From: Elymus sibiricus
Lineage: Eukaryota; Streptophyta; Magnoliopsida; Poales; Poaceae
Direction of reading: 5' to 3'
Length of the DNA stretch: 64,000 nt
Assembly: GCA_039707655.1 (NCBI GenBank)
Contig: CM077664.1
Coordinates: 26,028,781 to 26,092,780, forward strand
The position numbers and the translations under genes were made by a program. Under the pieces are notes generated by a model. It saw only the letters and a program-made list of their open reading frames with translations. It was not told the origin of the DNA and made no database searches. Below, piece by piece: positions 31,506 to 43,292 of this stretch. How positions within the stretch are numbered: position 1 is the first letter of the stretch; every line of letters starts with the position of its first letter.

Positions 31506-33074
31506 AGATACGTCTCCAACGTATCTATAATTTTTGATTGTTCCATGCTGTTATATTATCAATCTTGGATGTTTTTATATGCATTTACAGCAATTATATA
31601 TCATTTTTGGAGACTAACCTATTAATTTAGTGCCCAATGCCAGTTGTTGTTTTCTGCCCTGTTTTTGTTTTACAGAAAATCAATACCAAACGAAGTCCAA
31701 ATGCCATGAAACTTTTTGGAGATTTTTTTCTGGACAAGTTAAACACTAGAAGCTTCTAGAGGAGGCCAGAAGCCCCAGGGGGTGCCCACAAGGCACCAGG
31801 GCATGCCTGGGGGGGGGGGGGCAGGCGCGCCCTGGTACCTCGTGGGACCCACAGAGCTCCGTTTGACCTAATTCTGCCACTATAAATTCAGAAAAAATCA
31901 AAAACCCTTAGGGGAGTCCACGAAATACTTTTTCCGCCGCTGCAAGTTTTTGTTCCAGAGAGATCCCATCAGGAGGCCTTCTCCGGTACTCCGTCGGAGG
32001 GGGAATCGATCACGGAGGGGCTCTACATCAACCGTTCTGCCCTTCCGATGATGCATGAGTAGTTTACCACAGACCTTCGGGTCCATAGCTAGTAGCTAGA
32101 TGGCTTCTTCTCTCTTTTTGATCTTCAATACAATGTTCTCCTCGATGTTCTTGGAGTTCTATCCAATGTAATCTCTTTTTGCGGTGTGTTTGTTGGGATC
32201 CGATGAATTGTGAGTTTATGATCAGATTATCCATGAATATATTTGAGTCTTCTCTGATCTCTTTTATGCATGATTATTATAGCTTCGTATTTCTTCACCG
32301 ATCTATTGATTTGGTTTGGCCAACTAGATTGATTTATCTTGCCATGGGAAGAGGTGCTTTGTAATGGGTTCGATCTTGCGGTGCTCAATCCCAGTGACAG
32401 AAAGGGACATGACACATATGGATCGTTGCTATTAAGGGTAAAAAGATGGGGTTTATTCATACGTGAGTTTATCTTGTCTACATCATGTCAGGGTTCTTCA
32501 GGCGTTACTCCGTTCTTTATGGACTTAATACACTAGATGCATGCTGGATAGTGGTCGATGTGTGGACTAATAGTAGTAGATGCAGGCAGGAGTCGGTCTA
32601 CTTGTCTTGGACGTGATGCCTATATACATGATTATTGCTTTGGATATCGTCATGATTATTTGCTTTTCTATCAATTACCCAACAGTAACTTGTCTACCCA
32701 CCGTATGCTATTTTCTCGAGAGAAGCCTCTAGTGAAAACTATGGCCCCCGGGTCTATCTAAATCATATTACTAAAACCCTAAAAATATTGCTGCCATTTT
32801 ATTTTATTTATTTTATTTTGTATTTTTCTTTCAATCTATCTATCTATCACATACAATTTAATCTTGCAATTAACTGCCGAGGGATTGACAACCCCTCATT
32901 TGCGTTGGGTGCAAGGATTTGTTGTTTGTGTGCAGGTACTGCTAACGAGGTGTTGCGTGGTTCTCCTACTGGATTGATAACCTTGGTTTCATAACTGAGG
33001 GAAATACTTACCTCTGCTGTGCTGCATCATCCCTTCCTCTTCGGGGATAAAACCAACGCAAGCTACAAGTAGCA
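31506..33074 (+). repeat. Element A 3' LTR (1569 bp)
   Basis: It aligns along its length with 26055-27613. The first base is A where the 5' copy has T. It carries a 13-base G-run at 31809-31821 inside the loop of the promoter-proximal inverted repeat, a TATA box near 31880, and ends GTAGCA followed by TSD GCAGG. Confidence 0.94.
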
Positions 33075-33079
33075 GCAGG

Positions 33080-33665
33080 TTACATGTTTCTTATGTGAAG
33101 GAACCGACCACTACCCGACTCGGTGTCACATTTACCCCATGGTGGAACAAACTGTCCAGAAGTAGAAGGAAGGAATGAAAGAGCCCTCTGAGAAGGTATT
33201 GAAGTATCTGTGGTGAAGGATGCTGTGATGGACACCAATGGAGGAAAGCCAATTAAAGCTTGCACCAAGTCGTGCTATGTATGTGGAGAAGAAGGACACA
33301 TCTCTCAGTATTGCACGAAGAAGGGAACTGAGTATCTTGGTGAGTTACCGATAGGAGAAGTGGAGTATGACCCACAGGAAATAGAGGATCTGATTGGTAT
33401 GAAGAAGTCCACGAAGAGGAAACAAAGACCTCCCCAGAACAACCCAATTTCTACCGAGAAATACCTGAGTCATATCACATGTTTCAAGTGCAAGAATTCA
33501 GGGCACTATCTCCATGAATGTCCAGAAAAGAATCTAAAAATCGAAGGAGCATACATAATCACAAAGAAGCCCCGAGACATGTCGGAAGTCATTTCTTTTC
33601 GCTGCAAGGAAGCAGGACATTTTGCTAGGGAATGTTCAGATCAGAAGAAAGCTAGAGCTGAGTAG
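33080..33665 (+). pseudogene. Element B gag, 3' part, with CCHC zinc knuckles
   Basis: The gag frame resumes directly after the element A TSD with a perfect knuckle CFLCEGTDHYPTRC and stops at a TAG near 33163. A frame at 33210-33665 has further knuckles, CYVCGEEGHISQYC and CFKCKNSGHYLHEC, and a third degenerate one starting FRCKEAGHFAREC (first Cys lost). Four or more knuckles is unusual for plant gag, which usually has one. The product would bind RNA or other nucleic acid. It is separated from the 5' part by the insertion and by stops, so it is inactive. Confidence 0.75.
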
Positions 33666-34951
33666 TTGAGATTTTTTATATTGGTAATAAGTGTAATAGG
33701 AAGCAATTTTATTTTCATAAGAATGTGGTGTTGAGTTATGTAATGGAAGTCTCAGAGATTGTAATAAATCCATGAATCAATAAAGTAAATGTGTCATGAT
33801 TTCATATGTTGAATTGTATGAGTTGTTACTCTATGAACAAAGATCTTGACCATTTTCGAGGATACGAGAAATAGGGTCTATGGATGAATTTGTGCATCTC
33901 ATTCTAAGGGTGGTAGTATCCTGTGAGAACACTTGACCAATGGAAAGGAAAAAGGTATTCCGCAGAGTGGAGTCTCTAGTTTTATTTTGCTACCCCAAGA
34001 GTATGAAGTAATGAAGCACTACTGGAGGTGTAATGTTGGAATATGGAACAATAGTAACTATACGGATGAGTTAAGGTTGTAGCAGTGTTGAAGTGGGCAC
34101 ATACCCCACAGGCCCAGGAGTTAATAAGGATCCAACACCACCTTAAAGAAAGAAATTTGGAAGAAGCTATGATTCGATCAGCAGACGTTTCTTAGGAAGA
34201 AACGAAAATCTGAGAGTTGTGAAGAACGATAGAGGTTTTGTTTAGCTTGCAGAATCAATGGATTTATCCTAACTTAGTACGTCGACAAGAGAACTTCTGC
34301 AATGCTTGTGAGGATGCCCAAGTGTTAGAATACATGATTTACTGTCTGTGTATGAAGTAATGATTCAAGTACGGGATGGATTGGCCCCCATACCGGAGAC
34401 TTCTATCATGAACTATCATATGTTGATGGAAAATCAGAGCGCCTTAAAACCGTAGAAGAGTGTCGACACGACAAGCCACAAACCTTAGAATGGCAGGACG
34501 ATGGAACCCTGTACAGGCAATCATTGCCAATCGTAGGTTATATGGTGAGATTCAACCCAGACCCATTTCCTGCAGGAGAAACCATTAATTGTTGACCACC
34601 ACGAGATTTTCGATAGTTGTTTAGTATTGGTGATAGATTTGTCAGCTAAGAAGACCCAGTCTCAAGAGAACCTTACCATAATGAAAGGACACAAGAATTT
34701 GAGGAAAATGTTATGTCCGTGCCGGAAGAGCACCAGTGTAGGAGTTATCCCTAAGATCTGAGAAGACCGACATTTCCAACCCAAAGGATGGAGTATATGA
34801 GTTTTGATGGAACCGTAACCATGCTTCTAAGGGTGGTAGCACCCCAGACCTTGTGACGATCAATGGAATTTTCAAGAAGACCCTCCCACCCTAATCTTCT
34901 TTCTAGCCTCTCCGAATCTCGAGGACGAGATTCATTTTAAGGGTGGCAGTT
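33666..34951 (+). other. Element B 3' internal region without pol
   Basis: About 1.3 kb with no RT, RNase H or integrase motif and no long frame. It ends with 'cgaggacgagattcattttaagggtgg', the closing block typical of Tekay/Del-type elements including the PPT, directly before the 3' LTR. Confidence 0.7.
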
Positions 34952-37678
34952 TGTAACATCCCAAAATTCTAAATTTTGGAATGTTATATTAAATAAATAG
35001 TTTTGATTGTTGTTTGATTTTTGAGTGATTGATTGTGTGAAATTGAGTGAAATTTGAAACTTTTTGAAAGTTGAATGAGAGGGAATGAAATGACTTTCCC
35101 AAACTTTCACTTTGCATTTTTGTTCTCAATGAATTCAAATTCATTTCATCACAAAACCCTAGAGTGAAGATAATATGACCTCTTCCATTTAAAGAAATGA
35201 AAAGTGGTTTTGAAAATATTTGAATTCTTTTTCAAATTATTTGAAATTTATAATATTTATGCAACTCAATGATCCTCATGAGAGAAGATAAAATGACTTC
35301 TTCAAAGATCAGTTGGAAGTTTAAAATAAACAATTTGAAAAGCCCTTTGAAGTTATTTGAAACCACTTTCATTTTGAAGTTATTTGAATTTAAAATTTTC
35401 AAATTCCCGGAAAGTTATTCAAATGAGAGAAGTAATATGACACTTCAAATATTTAGAGGCATTTGAAATATATTGGCCAAGGAAAAACAAAAAAGGCTTG
35501 AAATTGGTTTGAAACTCAAATTCAAAATCAATTATGAGTTATTTGGTTTTTATTCAAATTATTTTTCTCCAAAAATAAAATATATGGAAATTAGGGTAAA
35601 ATGATTCCCTTCAACAGAAAAATGGAGAAAAATAAATTTGAAATCATTTTGGTATTTTTAAAATAATTTTATTTGATTTTTTTAATGCAACAGTAGCACT
35701 GTTTGCATTGTTTGAATTTGTGTATATTTTATTTGAACATGAAAAATAGTTCATGTTTTAGGATTTATTTTTCTGAAAATTTTGATATATAATATGCCTA
35801 TATAAAGTTTTCATTTATTTTGTTTCTTTCTCTTTTTGTTCTCTGTTTAAAAAAAAGAAGAAAACATTTGTTTTTAAAGAAAAGGCCCAGCCGTCAGGCC
35901 AGCGCTAACCGCCGGCCCAGCTAGCCGAACAGGCCCACGGCCTCCTCTCCCGCGCCGAAACCCCTTCGGGCCGGCCACCCGCCCCCTCGCTCGCCTGCCG
36001 CTGATCGCTGGGCCCCGCGTCTTCTCTTTCCCCTCTCCCACGGCATGCCACACCGGAACGCGTCCGGAGCGCCGCCGCCACTCCGATTCTCTCAGGATCG
36101 CGCCCCACGTTTTCCCCTCGCCCAAGGACTATGTCCTATATAAAGCTAGCCCCGGCCTCCCTCGACCGCCCCTAAAACCCCTCGCCAAAAACCCGGTAGC
36201 TCACGCCCTCGCTGTTCCGATCTCGCCGACCGCCGCCACTGTCGCCGTTGATTCCCGCACGGGTGAGCACCCCCAGCCTCTTTAGTTTCACCCAATCGGC
36301 AGCCCCCAACTCCGCAAAGCTCTTTGACATCTTTTTGCTCGCCATTGTCATCTACAGAGAGCTACACGAGCGCCGCCGGAGCACGCAGAGCACCCGAGGA
36401 TCGCCGAGCTCACACTATTCCGTCCCGCCGTCCCCGAGCACACTCGACCCCACCTCCGAGATCCCCTCGTCGTGCCGCAACCACCCGACGTCACCACCCC
36501 AGCCAGCGACCACCGGAGCAATGCCGGCGACCATGCCCGAGCCGTCCTCGCCGTCGACCACCTCTCTGTAAGCCGCCGCCGCCACCCACCGTTTGATCTT
36601 AATCCGACGCCCTAGATTAGATCTAGCGAATAGTTAGGTTTTGTTTTATAGAACGGTTTTAATTACGGTTTATTTCCGATTTAGATCGAACCGAGACACC
36701 TCAGTTTTTCTCAGATAGTCGCCGCGCGCCGAATCTCTTGATTATCGGCCGTCCACCCGTAGCTGTCTCGCGCGCACACTCGTCAGCCAATCACGGACCG
36801 CCACATAGCCACTGTCCGTCTAGTAGGCTTTTAGGTTTTTCTGTTTTGTTTTTAATTTACAGAAAAAGTTCTGTTTATAGATTGCTAATATATTTTAGGT
36901 TTTAAATCCTTTTTGAGTGATTCTTTTTGCATTAGATTAAGATTTTCATCTAGCTTCTGTAGATTCCAAGTTTGGCCATTATTGAAAAGTTTAAATTTGA
37001 ATTTGCATGAATTTACTTCAAACCTTGATTTGTGAATATCTTGAGTTTAAAAATAGATATTAGGTAGATTCTTTTTGCTCCTAGTCACTAGTAGAATTGT
37101 TTATGCAGTGGTATTTAGTATTTTATTTTTAGGCTATTTTAAATTAGGTTTATTGCAAAACAGTACTGTTTTAGTATAGTTTTGTTTTATTCCATTTTCT
37201 TTTTGTTTTAAATGATTTTAATTATTTTCTTTCGTCACTTTTGACAAAATTTGTTAGTATTATGTTGGTCTACAGTAGACAAATATTTTTATATTGTTTT
37301 TCTTTTATATTTGTAATAAAGTTTGTCTAGGTCATAATATGAGTGTTATAAAAAGCTTTTAGTTGATTCTTTTGCTAGGGAAAAATATTATAAAAATACT
37401 TTCTGTTTATTTTTAGTTTTTATATTTTGTTTTCTGTTAAGTATTAGTTTAGTGATTTTTCTTTGGTATTAAATTTACATTTAGGACAAAAACTATTTTT
37501 GTTGTTTGGAGTTAAGTCATAGAACTTTCTTTAATAGTTTTCTTTTTAGATTTTCTCTTTGGACTTTATTTGGTTTTCTTATTGATTTGTTCATGGATTT
37601 AATTGTTTCTTTTATTTTGATTGAGTGTTACTATGATTGATACAATTGATTGCTAGAGTGTTTGCTTATGTGAATACT
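34952..37678 (+). repeat. Element B 3' LTR, first 2.7 kb (cut by element F)
   Basis: It starts TGTAACATCCC and is colinear with 20211 onward, including the TATA box (36137-36145), donor-like CTCTCT|GTAAGC (36568) and the AT-rich middle. It stops at 37678, where the uninterrupted 5' copy continues 'tgaatatatactatg'. The last five bases, ATACT, are the expected left TSD of F. The remaining roughly 1.4 kb lie beyond the window. Confidence 0.92.
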
Positions 37679-40600
37679 TGTAACATCCCCATGTAATAGC
37701 TACAGTAATCACGTGTTGATAATGCCATGTCAGCATGATTAGCCATGCTTGATCATCATTTGCATCATATCTCATTTCAAATTCCAAATCAAAGTGAAAT
37801 TCAAATGTGAAGTGAAAATAAAAGTTGTTCAAATGTGAAAACTAAAATGTTCATAATATTGTAAATAATACAGAGGCATTTATAAAAATATAAACCACAT
37901 TACTTGAATTAATTAAATGAGCCTAACATCCTAAAACAGAACCAATACAGCCACATTTAATCCATTTTTATTTAATTAAAATTAAACTGAAATCCTATCT
38001 TCACCAAACCAATTTCTGGTGGTAGGAAAGATTGCATTATAATTAATGGGCTAGGTCACCTAATTTACAAAAGTCTAATGGGGGCCATACTTTTTGCAAA
38101 ACAGAAAAGGAAAAGGAAAACAGAGAAGAAAAAGAAGAAAAAGGAAGACTGCCCGCGCTACTGGGCCTAAGTCAAACGCGGCCCAGCCCGCACTGCTCGG
38201 TCGCCTTCCCTTTCCCTGTTCATGCGCGGTTGCCCACGCGCCCGACCGCGCACGTCGCCGGCAGCCGCGCCACCTCGCTCCCTCGTGTCGCTACAGAGCG
38301 TCGGGGCGGATAAGAGGGCCACCGCAGCACCCCTGGCCCGCCCCGAGATCTTTTCCCCCTCGAGCTCGCTCGCTTTCTTCCCCCTCGTCAATGGCCGCCG
38401 CTGCCTCCGTCGACCACCGCTCGCCCGCGTAGCCACCGTGCCCCGTTCGCCGCTCCGCCGTGCCCATCTTGCTCGCCGTCCTCGACTCCGTCGCCTCCGC
38501 CTGCTCATTCGCCCGGGGAAGCACCACACCGACGATCTCGACCTCTTCTTCCCCGACGACGTCCGCCACTGCCGCCGCCGATTCGGTCATCTCCGACCAC
38601 CACCGGCCTCCCCGAGCTCCTCCCTGCAACGCTGTGAGCATCGCCTGCCTCCCCATCTTTCCCCGGGCTCGGATTGGAGCTCGAGCACACTTGCCGCCTC
38701 GCCGCATTCTGTCCGCCACGGGACCTCGCTGTCCGACCACCTCTAGTCGCTCCCATGGCCTCGCGCTAGCTCCTTTGGACGCGGCGCATCACACTCGTTC
38801 GGATGCGACCGAATGCGAGCGCAAAAACACGCCGTAGCCGCCTACCCGTAGCTCACCCGAAGCCACCGTCCGCCGTCACCGTCATAGCCCTCATTTCCGG
38901 CCGCCCCGCCTCGCGCCAATAGGCTAGATCAACGCGGGACCTTCTCCTTGTTCGAATGAGCACGAGAACGGCCGATTTGGTCCACCGTACGCCAAATCCG
39001 GGCTCGCCGGAGTTCTGCCATCGCGGGGAGCTCGCCAGAGAGCTCCGGTGGCCGTCGCTGACGTGGCCGATGGGCCCCACCGCCTGTGCCGTTGACCGCG
39101 GGCCCCAGTGGGTCCGTTGACCCCGGTCAGCCGCTGACTGGGCACCGTGGCCCACTAACAGGCGGGCCCCGCCATTTTAAAACGTTTTAAAATAACTAAA
39201 CTTGTTAATTAAAAAGTTAATTAAATTATTAGTTAATTAATTAACTAGTTAGACACTGACAGCGGGTCCCACTAGATAATTAGGCTAGTTAGTTAGTTTA
39301 ATCCTCTGTTAAATTAGTCTAGCCTATGACAGGTGGGTCCCACCTGTCAGGTTGACCAGTCAACCGGCCTGTTGACTGCTGACGCCAGCACTACGTCATG
39401 CTGACGTCACCTTTTACTATTCTGGATAATTCAGAATTAAATAATTAAAATAATTCCAGAAAGTGTTTAAAACTTTGAAAATTCATATCTTTTAAACCGT
39501 AACTCGGATGAAAATAATTTATATATGAAAAATGATCAGAAAAATGTGTAAAATCCAAATAACCTACCCACTTGCCTGCCACACCCCTCTAACATACCGA
39601 ACATGGGACATTTTGCCCGTATCCGGTATATGAATAGTGACAAACCTTAATGAAATAATTCCAAATAAATTCCTAATTTATCTAATGCATTTAGTTAGGC
39701 AGTAAAACACCTCTGCATATCATTTAGACATGTCGTGCATCGCTGTTTCATTATTGCCATGTATTTATTGTTTCTTCCCCCTCCTTCTCTTCCGATAGCC
39801 CCCGAGACTGTCGACGACGCTGCCGTGTACGACGACGTCGCCGACGACCAGCCCCCTTCAGCAGAGCTTCAAGGCAAGCAAAACCCCCTTGATCATCAGA
39901 TATCACCCATTCCCTTCTCTCTTATTCTTGCATTAGAATTGCCCCTGCTACTGTTCCGATAGCACCTATTCCGATGCATAGCCTGATTTTGTAGTCTGCT
40001 ATTGATACCCTACCTGTTGTCCCCCAATGCTTAGTTAGCTGTGCTACTGCTTCATCGGTGACCCATCACCCTTGTCCGTATGCCATGCTTGTTACCGGGC
40101 CGTGATCACTCTGGGTGAGGATCACGGAAATGTTTACATTTCTGCAATACTTAAACTGTTAAAGTCGGGTTGGCCCCAAGGGTGCCCGCGAGAGATTACT
40201 ACTAAAGACGGGTCGGCTCCAAGAGCACCCGCGTGTCATGTATTACCAAGTCGGAGCGACAGGAGCCCTGATCGTCTCTGCAAGTTACTAAACGTGCTTA
40301 ACAAATTTGGGTATTTGATCTGAGTGGGTCGTTGGCCCTAAACGCACTACCACCACGTGGGATAATGGTTATGGGCCCTCTGCGTTGTACGTTTCTCCCA
40401 AAAGCTCTTCAGACATCACAACTGAGAGATGCGGGCTGATCATTGGGGTGGGCTGGTTACGTCACTGGTGTATTCAGTGTCGCGCCTGGGCCCCGACCAG
40501 CCACGTAACGTGCAGGAGTGCGAAGGGCGATGGCCCAAGACCCCTTCGTGCTTAGGATTTAGACTGGCGTGTTGACGTCTTTGCTGAGCTTAGGTAGGAC

Positions 40601-41497
40601 GCTGCTTCGTGTCGATTACCCGAGGCCGGGTATTACCCAGCAAGTGTGTCTGGCCAGATGTAATCGAGCGTGCTGGGTAATAGTAGTGCACCCCTGCAGG
40701 GAAGTAATCTATTCGAATAGCCGTGTCCACGGTAACAGGACGTTTGGAGTTGTATCTTGATCCGCTACAACTACAAATGGTTACTGTCACATTATTAAAC
40801 TGTTACTATTGCTCTCAGGATCACTTTCTCGTAGGGAAGTCGAGGAAGGATCTCAGGGCTTTACTAAACTATGATTGATATATATTATCTTGCTCTATTC
40901 TCTTCTGATGCTGCAAGATTGCTTCAAGATGCTAGTCTTCGATAGGCTAGGTCTCTCCCCCTTTATTCTAGCATTCTGCAGTACAGTCCAAAGATATAGC
41001 CCCATTCCTTTGATACAATTTATTTTAGCATAGTTCTGATGTCAGTCTTGCGAGTACTTTGGATGAGTACTCATGGTTGCTTTGCTATTCTTTTCCCCAT
41101 ACCCAATTGATGAATTCAGACGATGGAGCCCAGGAGGCAGACGCCACCGTAGGAGACTACTACCAGGAGAGCCCCGGAGGTCGCTTCTACTGGGTTGAGC
41201 CAGCCGACCAGGAGTAGTTCGGAGGCTCCCAGGCAGGAGGCCTGCGCCTTTTCGATTCGTGTCGTTGTTTGTGCTAGCCTTCTTAAGGCAAAACTTGACT
41301 AACTATGTCTGTACTTAGATATTATGGTTCGTATGAGTTATGTATTCGGGTCCTCGTGACCCCCTGGCTTGTAATATGATGATTTATGTTTAAATTTGAG
41401 TTTAGAGTTGTGTTGTGATATCTTCCCGTGAGTCTCTGATCTCGAGCGTGCACGTTTGCGTGTATGATTAGTGCACGTGTCGAGCAGGGGCGTCACA
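37679..41497 (+). repeat. Element F 5' LTR (3819 bp)
   Basis: It starts TGTAACATCCCC and ends GGGGCGTCACA before the primer site. The first ten bases equal those of the B 3' LTR it landed in. A GC-rich block (about 38150-39180) is open in many frames on both strands; I do not call a gene there. A hairpin GAGTAC...GTACTC lies at 41052-41072, with an acceptor-like TTCAG ending at 41119, as in the LTR of B and the solo LTR at 6495-9825. The 3' LTR is outside the window, so the end is inferred from the primer site. Confidence 0.9.
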
Positions 41498-41500
41498 AGT

Positions 41501-41512
41501 TGGTATCAGAGC
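41501..41512 (+). other. Primer-binding site of element F
   Basis: TGGTATCAGAGC (initiator tRNA-Met type) begins three bases after the LTR. It is followed by 'cgactgtctgtagga', similar to the 'gactgtagga' block after the B primer site. Confidence 0.92.
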
Positions 41513-41830
41513 CGACTGTCTGTAGGAAGCCCCCTTCCGATTCCTTGGTCGAAGTTGAGTCTTGTCTTTCCGAAAACTATTTTCCTAACATGGCTGTGTG
41601 GCTTATGGGCCCACGTCGCCAACTGGGTGGTATTAGGATCTTTTATTCCTCTTCTATACTCTGGGACTCTGATCTCTCTTCTATTCGGGTTGAAATTTTA
41701 CTAACTCTGACTTTAGGTTCTCGTGGTCACATCCACCCGGAGCTTTGATTATCTGCAAGTTACTTCTTGAATGCACGATGCAAAATTCACTCACTGTCAT
41801 TTGACAATCTTGTAATTTCCTCTGTTTCAG

Positions 41831-42601
41831 ATGGATCGTTTGTTCCAGCCACATCCCGCAAGACTGCTTGTCCGTATGACCGTGGTTGTTGATGCGACTG
41901 GATTTCCGGCCATTTTGGTCGAGCTTCTGACCAGGCTGGTATATCGCTGGTATCCAGAGTACACAGTTTACGAGGATTACCGCAAGTTCAACCAGGAGCA
42001 GTACCATGCTGAGGTTTGCATCTTTGATCGGCAGAACGACTCCGTCACTGAGTTGCACACCTTTCACGGTGTTGGAGTGACTGTCGACATGGCAGTCCAT
42101 GATGCTGCCTATACTGCTATTGCCCGTCTCCGTGGAGAGTACAACAGTCGCTTGGAGCATACTGCCTTCAGATACATTCCCTATGCTCCTGTAGGAGATG
42201 AGACGGGATACTACACCGCTGTGAGTACGCCTTACGTGTCTCGTCGCTATGACCTGCAGGTTTTGGTACAGTACACTCAGGCTCTGGACCGTACTACTCG
42301 AGCTCTTGCTGTCGAGTTGCACGCCACTCGTGCTCGTCTTTACGACGCTCTGACACAGTTGCTGCCAGCAGTCAGTGCACGGATGCACCCAGAGTACATT
42401 CTTTACCCGCGCAGGACGGAGATGCCACCAGGTCTTGACTGGCCTGCTGTTGGAGGTTTTACCCCTCCACCCTGTCCTCTTCTTCTAGTTCGGGACCAGG
42501 TTCTGCATCAGAGTGTGCACGGAGCACAGGATCCTCACCTCGAGAGTGCCCGGCATCGTCACTTGCAGTTACCTGAGTTTCGTGGTTTTCTCCGATGCTG
42601 A
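41831..42601 (+). CDS. Element F extra ORF upstream of gag (ORF0)
   Basis: An intact 256-residue frame from an ATG immediately after a splice-acceptor-like 'ctctgtttcag'. A plant-type branch-point match (tactaactctgac) lies about 120 bases upstream. No catalytic motif is recognised. Notable blocks are 'GFPAILVELLTRLV', 'TVDMAVHDAAYTAIARL' and a helical stretch ('RTTRALAVELHATRARLYDAL') before a Pro-rich tail. It is homologous to the decayed ORF at 24509-25244 of element B. Conservation of an open frame in an otherwise damaged element suggests past function, perhaps as a non-gag accessory protein; this is inference. Confidence 0.65.
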   Translation: MDRLFQPHPARLLVRMTVVVDATGFPAILVELLTRLVYRWYPEYTVYEDYRKFNQEQYHAEVCIFDRQNDSVTELHTFHGVGVTVDMAVHDAAYTAIARLRGEYNSRLEHTAFRYIPYAPVGDETGYYTAVSTPYVSRRYDLQVLVQYTQALDRTTRALAVELHATRARLYDALTQLLPAVSARMHPEYILYPRRTEMPPGLDWPAVGGFTPPPCPLLLVRDQVLHQSVHGAQDPHLESARHRHLQLPEFRGFLRC

Positions 42602-42854
42602 TGTAGCATATCGCTATGTCACGTTGTTGTATCCCTCCACCGCGTGCCTGCGCGCCGCCTAGTATGTCTAGCTTTTTAATTTGCGCCGTTATGCTGTCCG
42701 CATGTAACCGACTCTGTGTATGGATCTGTATGTCTTAATTGACTACTGTTATGTATCTATTGCACTACTTATTCATTGTCGTGTTAAATCATGTTTGTCC
42801 CTAAACACTTGCAGTTGTTTTTACTAAACTACCCCCTGTTAAAATTTTAGCAGG

Positions 42855-43286
42855 ATGGTTAGACCAGGTGTTCATGGTCGTGGTCGTGCTCCCGAGCAGC
42901 CACCACCGCCCGACTACATGGGCGCAATGATGCAACAGTTCGAAGTGAACCGTCAATTCATACAAGGCATCATGGCTCAGTGTCCGCACCAGAACAATCA
43001 GAATCAGAACCCTGCTGCAATAACTCTGCAGGAGTTTGTGCGTCTCAGCCCCACTACTTATCGCAACTCTGAACAGCCACTGGATGCTGATGACTGGCTT
43101 CGCGACATCGCCTATGAGATGGAATCTGCTAGTGTCGCCCCTGACAGCTATGTCACCTTCGCGACCAACTTTCTGAAAGGCCCCGCTGCTCAATGGTGGT
43201 CCACCCACAGGCGTTCACTACCTGAGGGAACAGTCATCACCTGGGTTGAATTCCAGATTGCCATCCGTGCTCGTTACATTCCTTAG
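42855..43286 (+). CDS. Element F gag, N-terminal half
   Basis: The ATG at 42855 follows an acceptor-like 'aattttagcagg'. The frame has the gag core start ('PLDADDWLRDIAYEMESASV', 'FLKGPAAQWWSTHR', 'WVEFQIAIRARYIP') and ends in TAG at 43284-43286. The frame after the stop (43293) continues the same domain without a shift, so this is a nonsense change inside gag and not a natural end. Confidence 0.85.
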   Translation: MVRPGVHGRGRAPEQPPPPDYMGAMMQQFEVNRQFIQGIMAQCPHQNNQNQNPAAITLQEFVRLSPTTYRNSEQPLDADDWLRDIAYEMESASVAPDSYVTFATNFLKGPAAQWWSTHRRSLPEGTVITWVEFQIAIRARYIP

Positions 43287-43292
43287 GGAACT

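Larger units (their letters stand above)
26055..33074 (+). mobile_element. Element A: non-autonomous Athila-lineage element, complete with TSD
   Basis: It has two LTRs (26055-27613; 31506-33074), a perfect TSD GCAGG (26050-26054; 33075-33079), a primer site of the Athila type, a gag/protease remnant and a PPT. There is no RT, RNase H or integrase. Total 7020 bp. It inserted into the B gag. The LTRs show many scattered substitutions and small indels, so it is older than G and H. It would need proteins from a relative to move. Confidence 0.95.
20211..37678 (+). mobile_element. Element B: LARD-like element with 4.1-kb LTR, gag but no pol, interrupted by A and F
   Basis: The 5' LTR is 20211-24342; the 3' LTR starts at 34952 and is cut at 37678 by element F. 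After removing element A and its TSD copy, the internal domain is about 3.58 kb. It has an iMet-type primer site, a decayed extra ORF, gag remnants with several CCHC knuckles and a PPT, but no RT, RNase H or integrase. LTRs of over 4 kb with a roughly 3.5-kb internal domain are the profile described for LARD elements such as Sukkula. The termini (TGTAACATCCC) and the closing motif near 34915 resemble Tekay-type chromoviruses. The left target flank is GAACT (20206-20210), inside element E. Confidence 0.85.

Noticed and set aside
38094..38837. Cluster of long overlapping ORFs on both strands in GC-rich DNA
   Set aside because: Inside the F 5' LTR; frames are open in several phases on both strands, which is a GC-composition effect, and none shows a domain.
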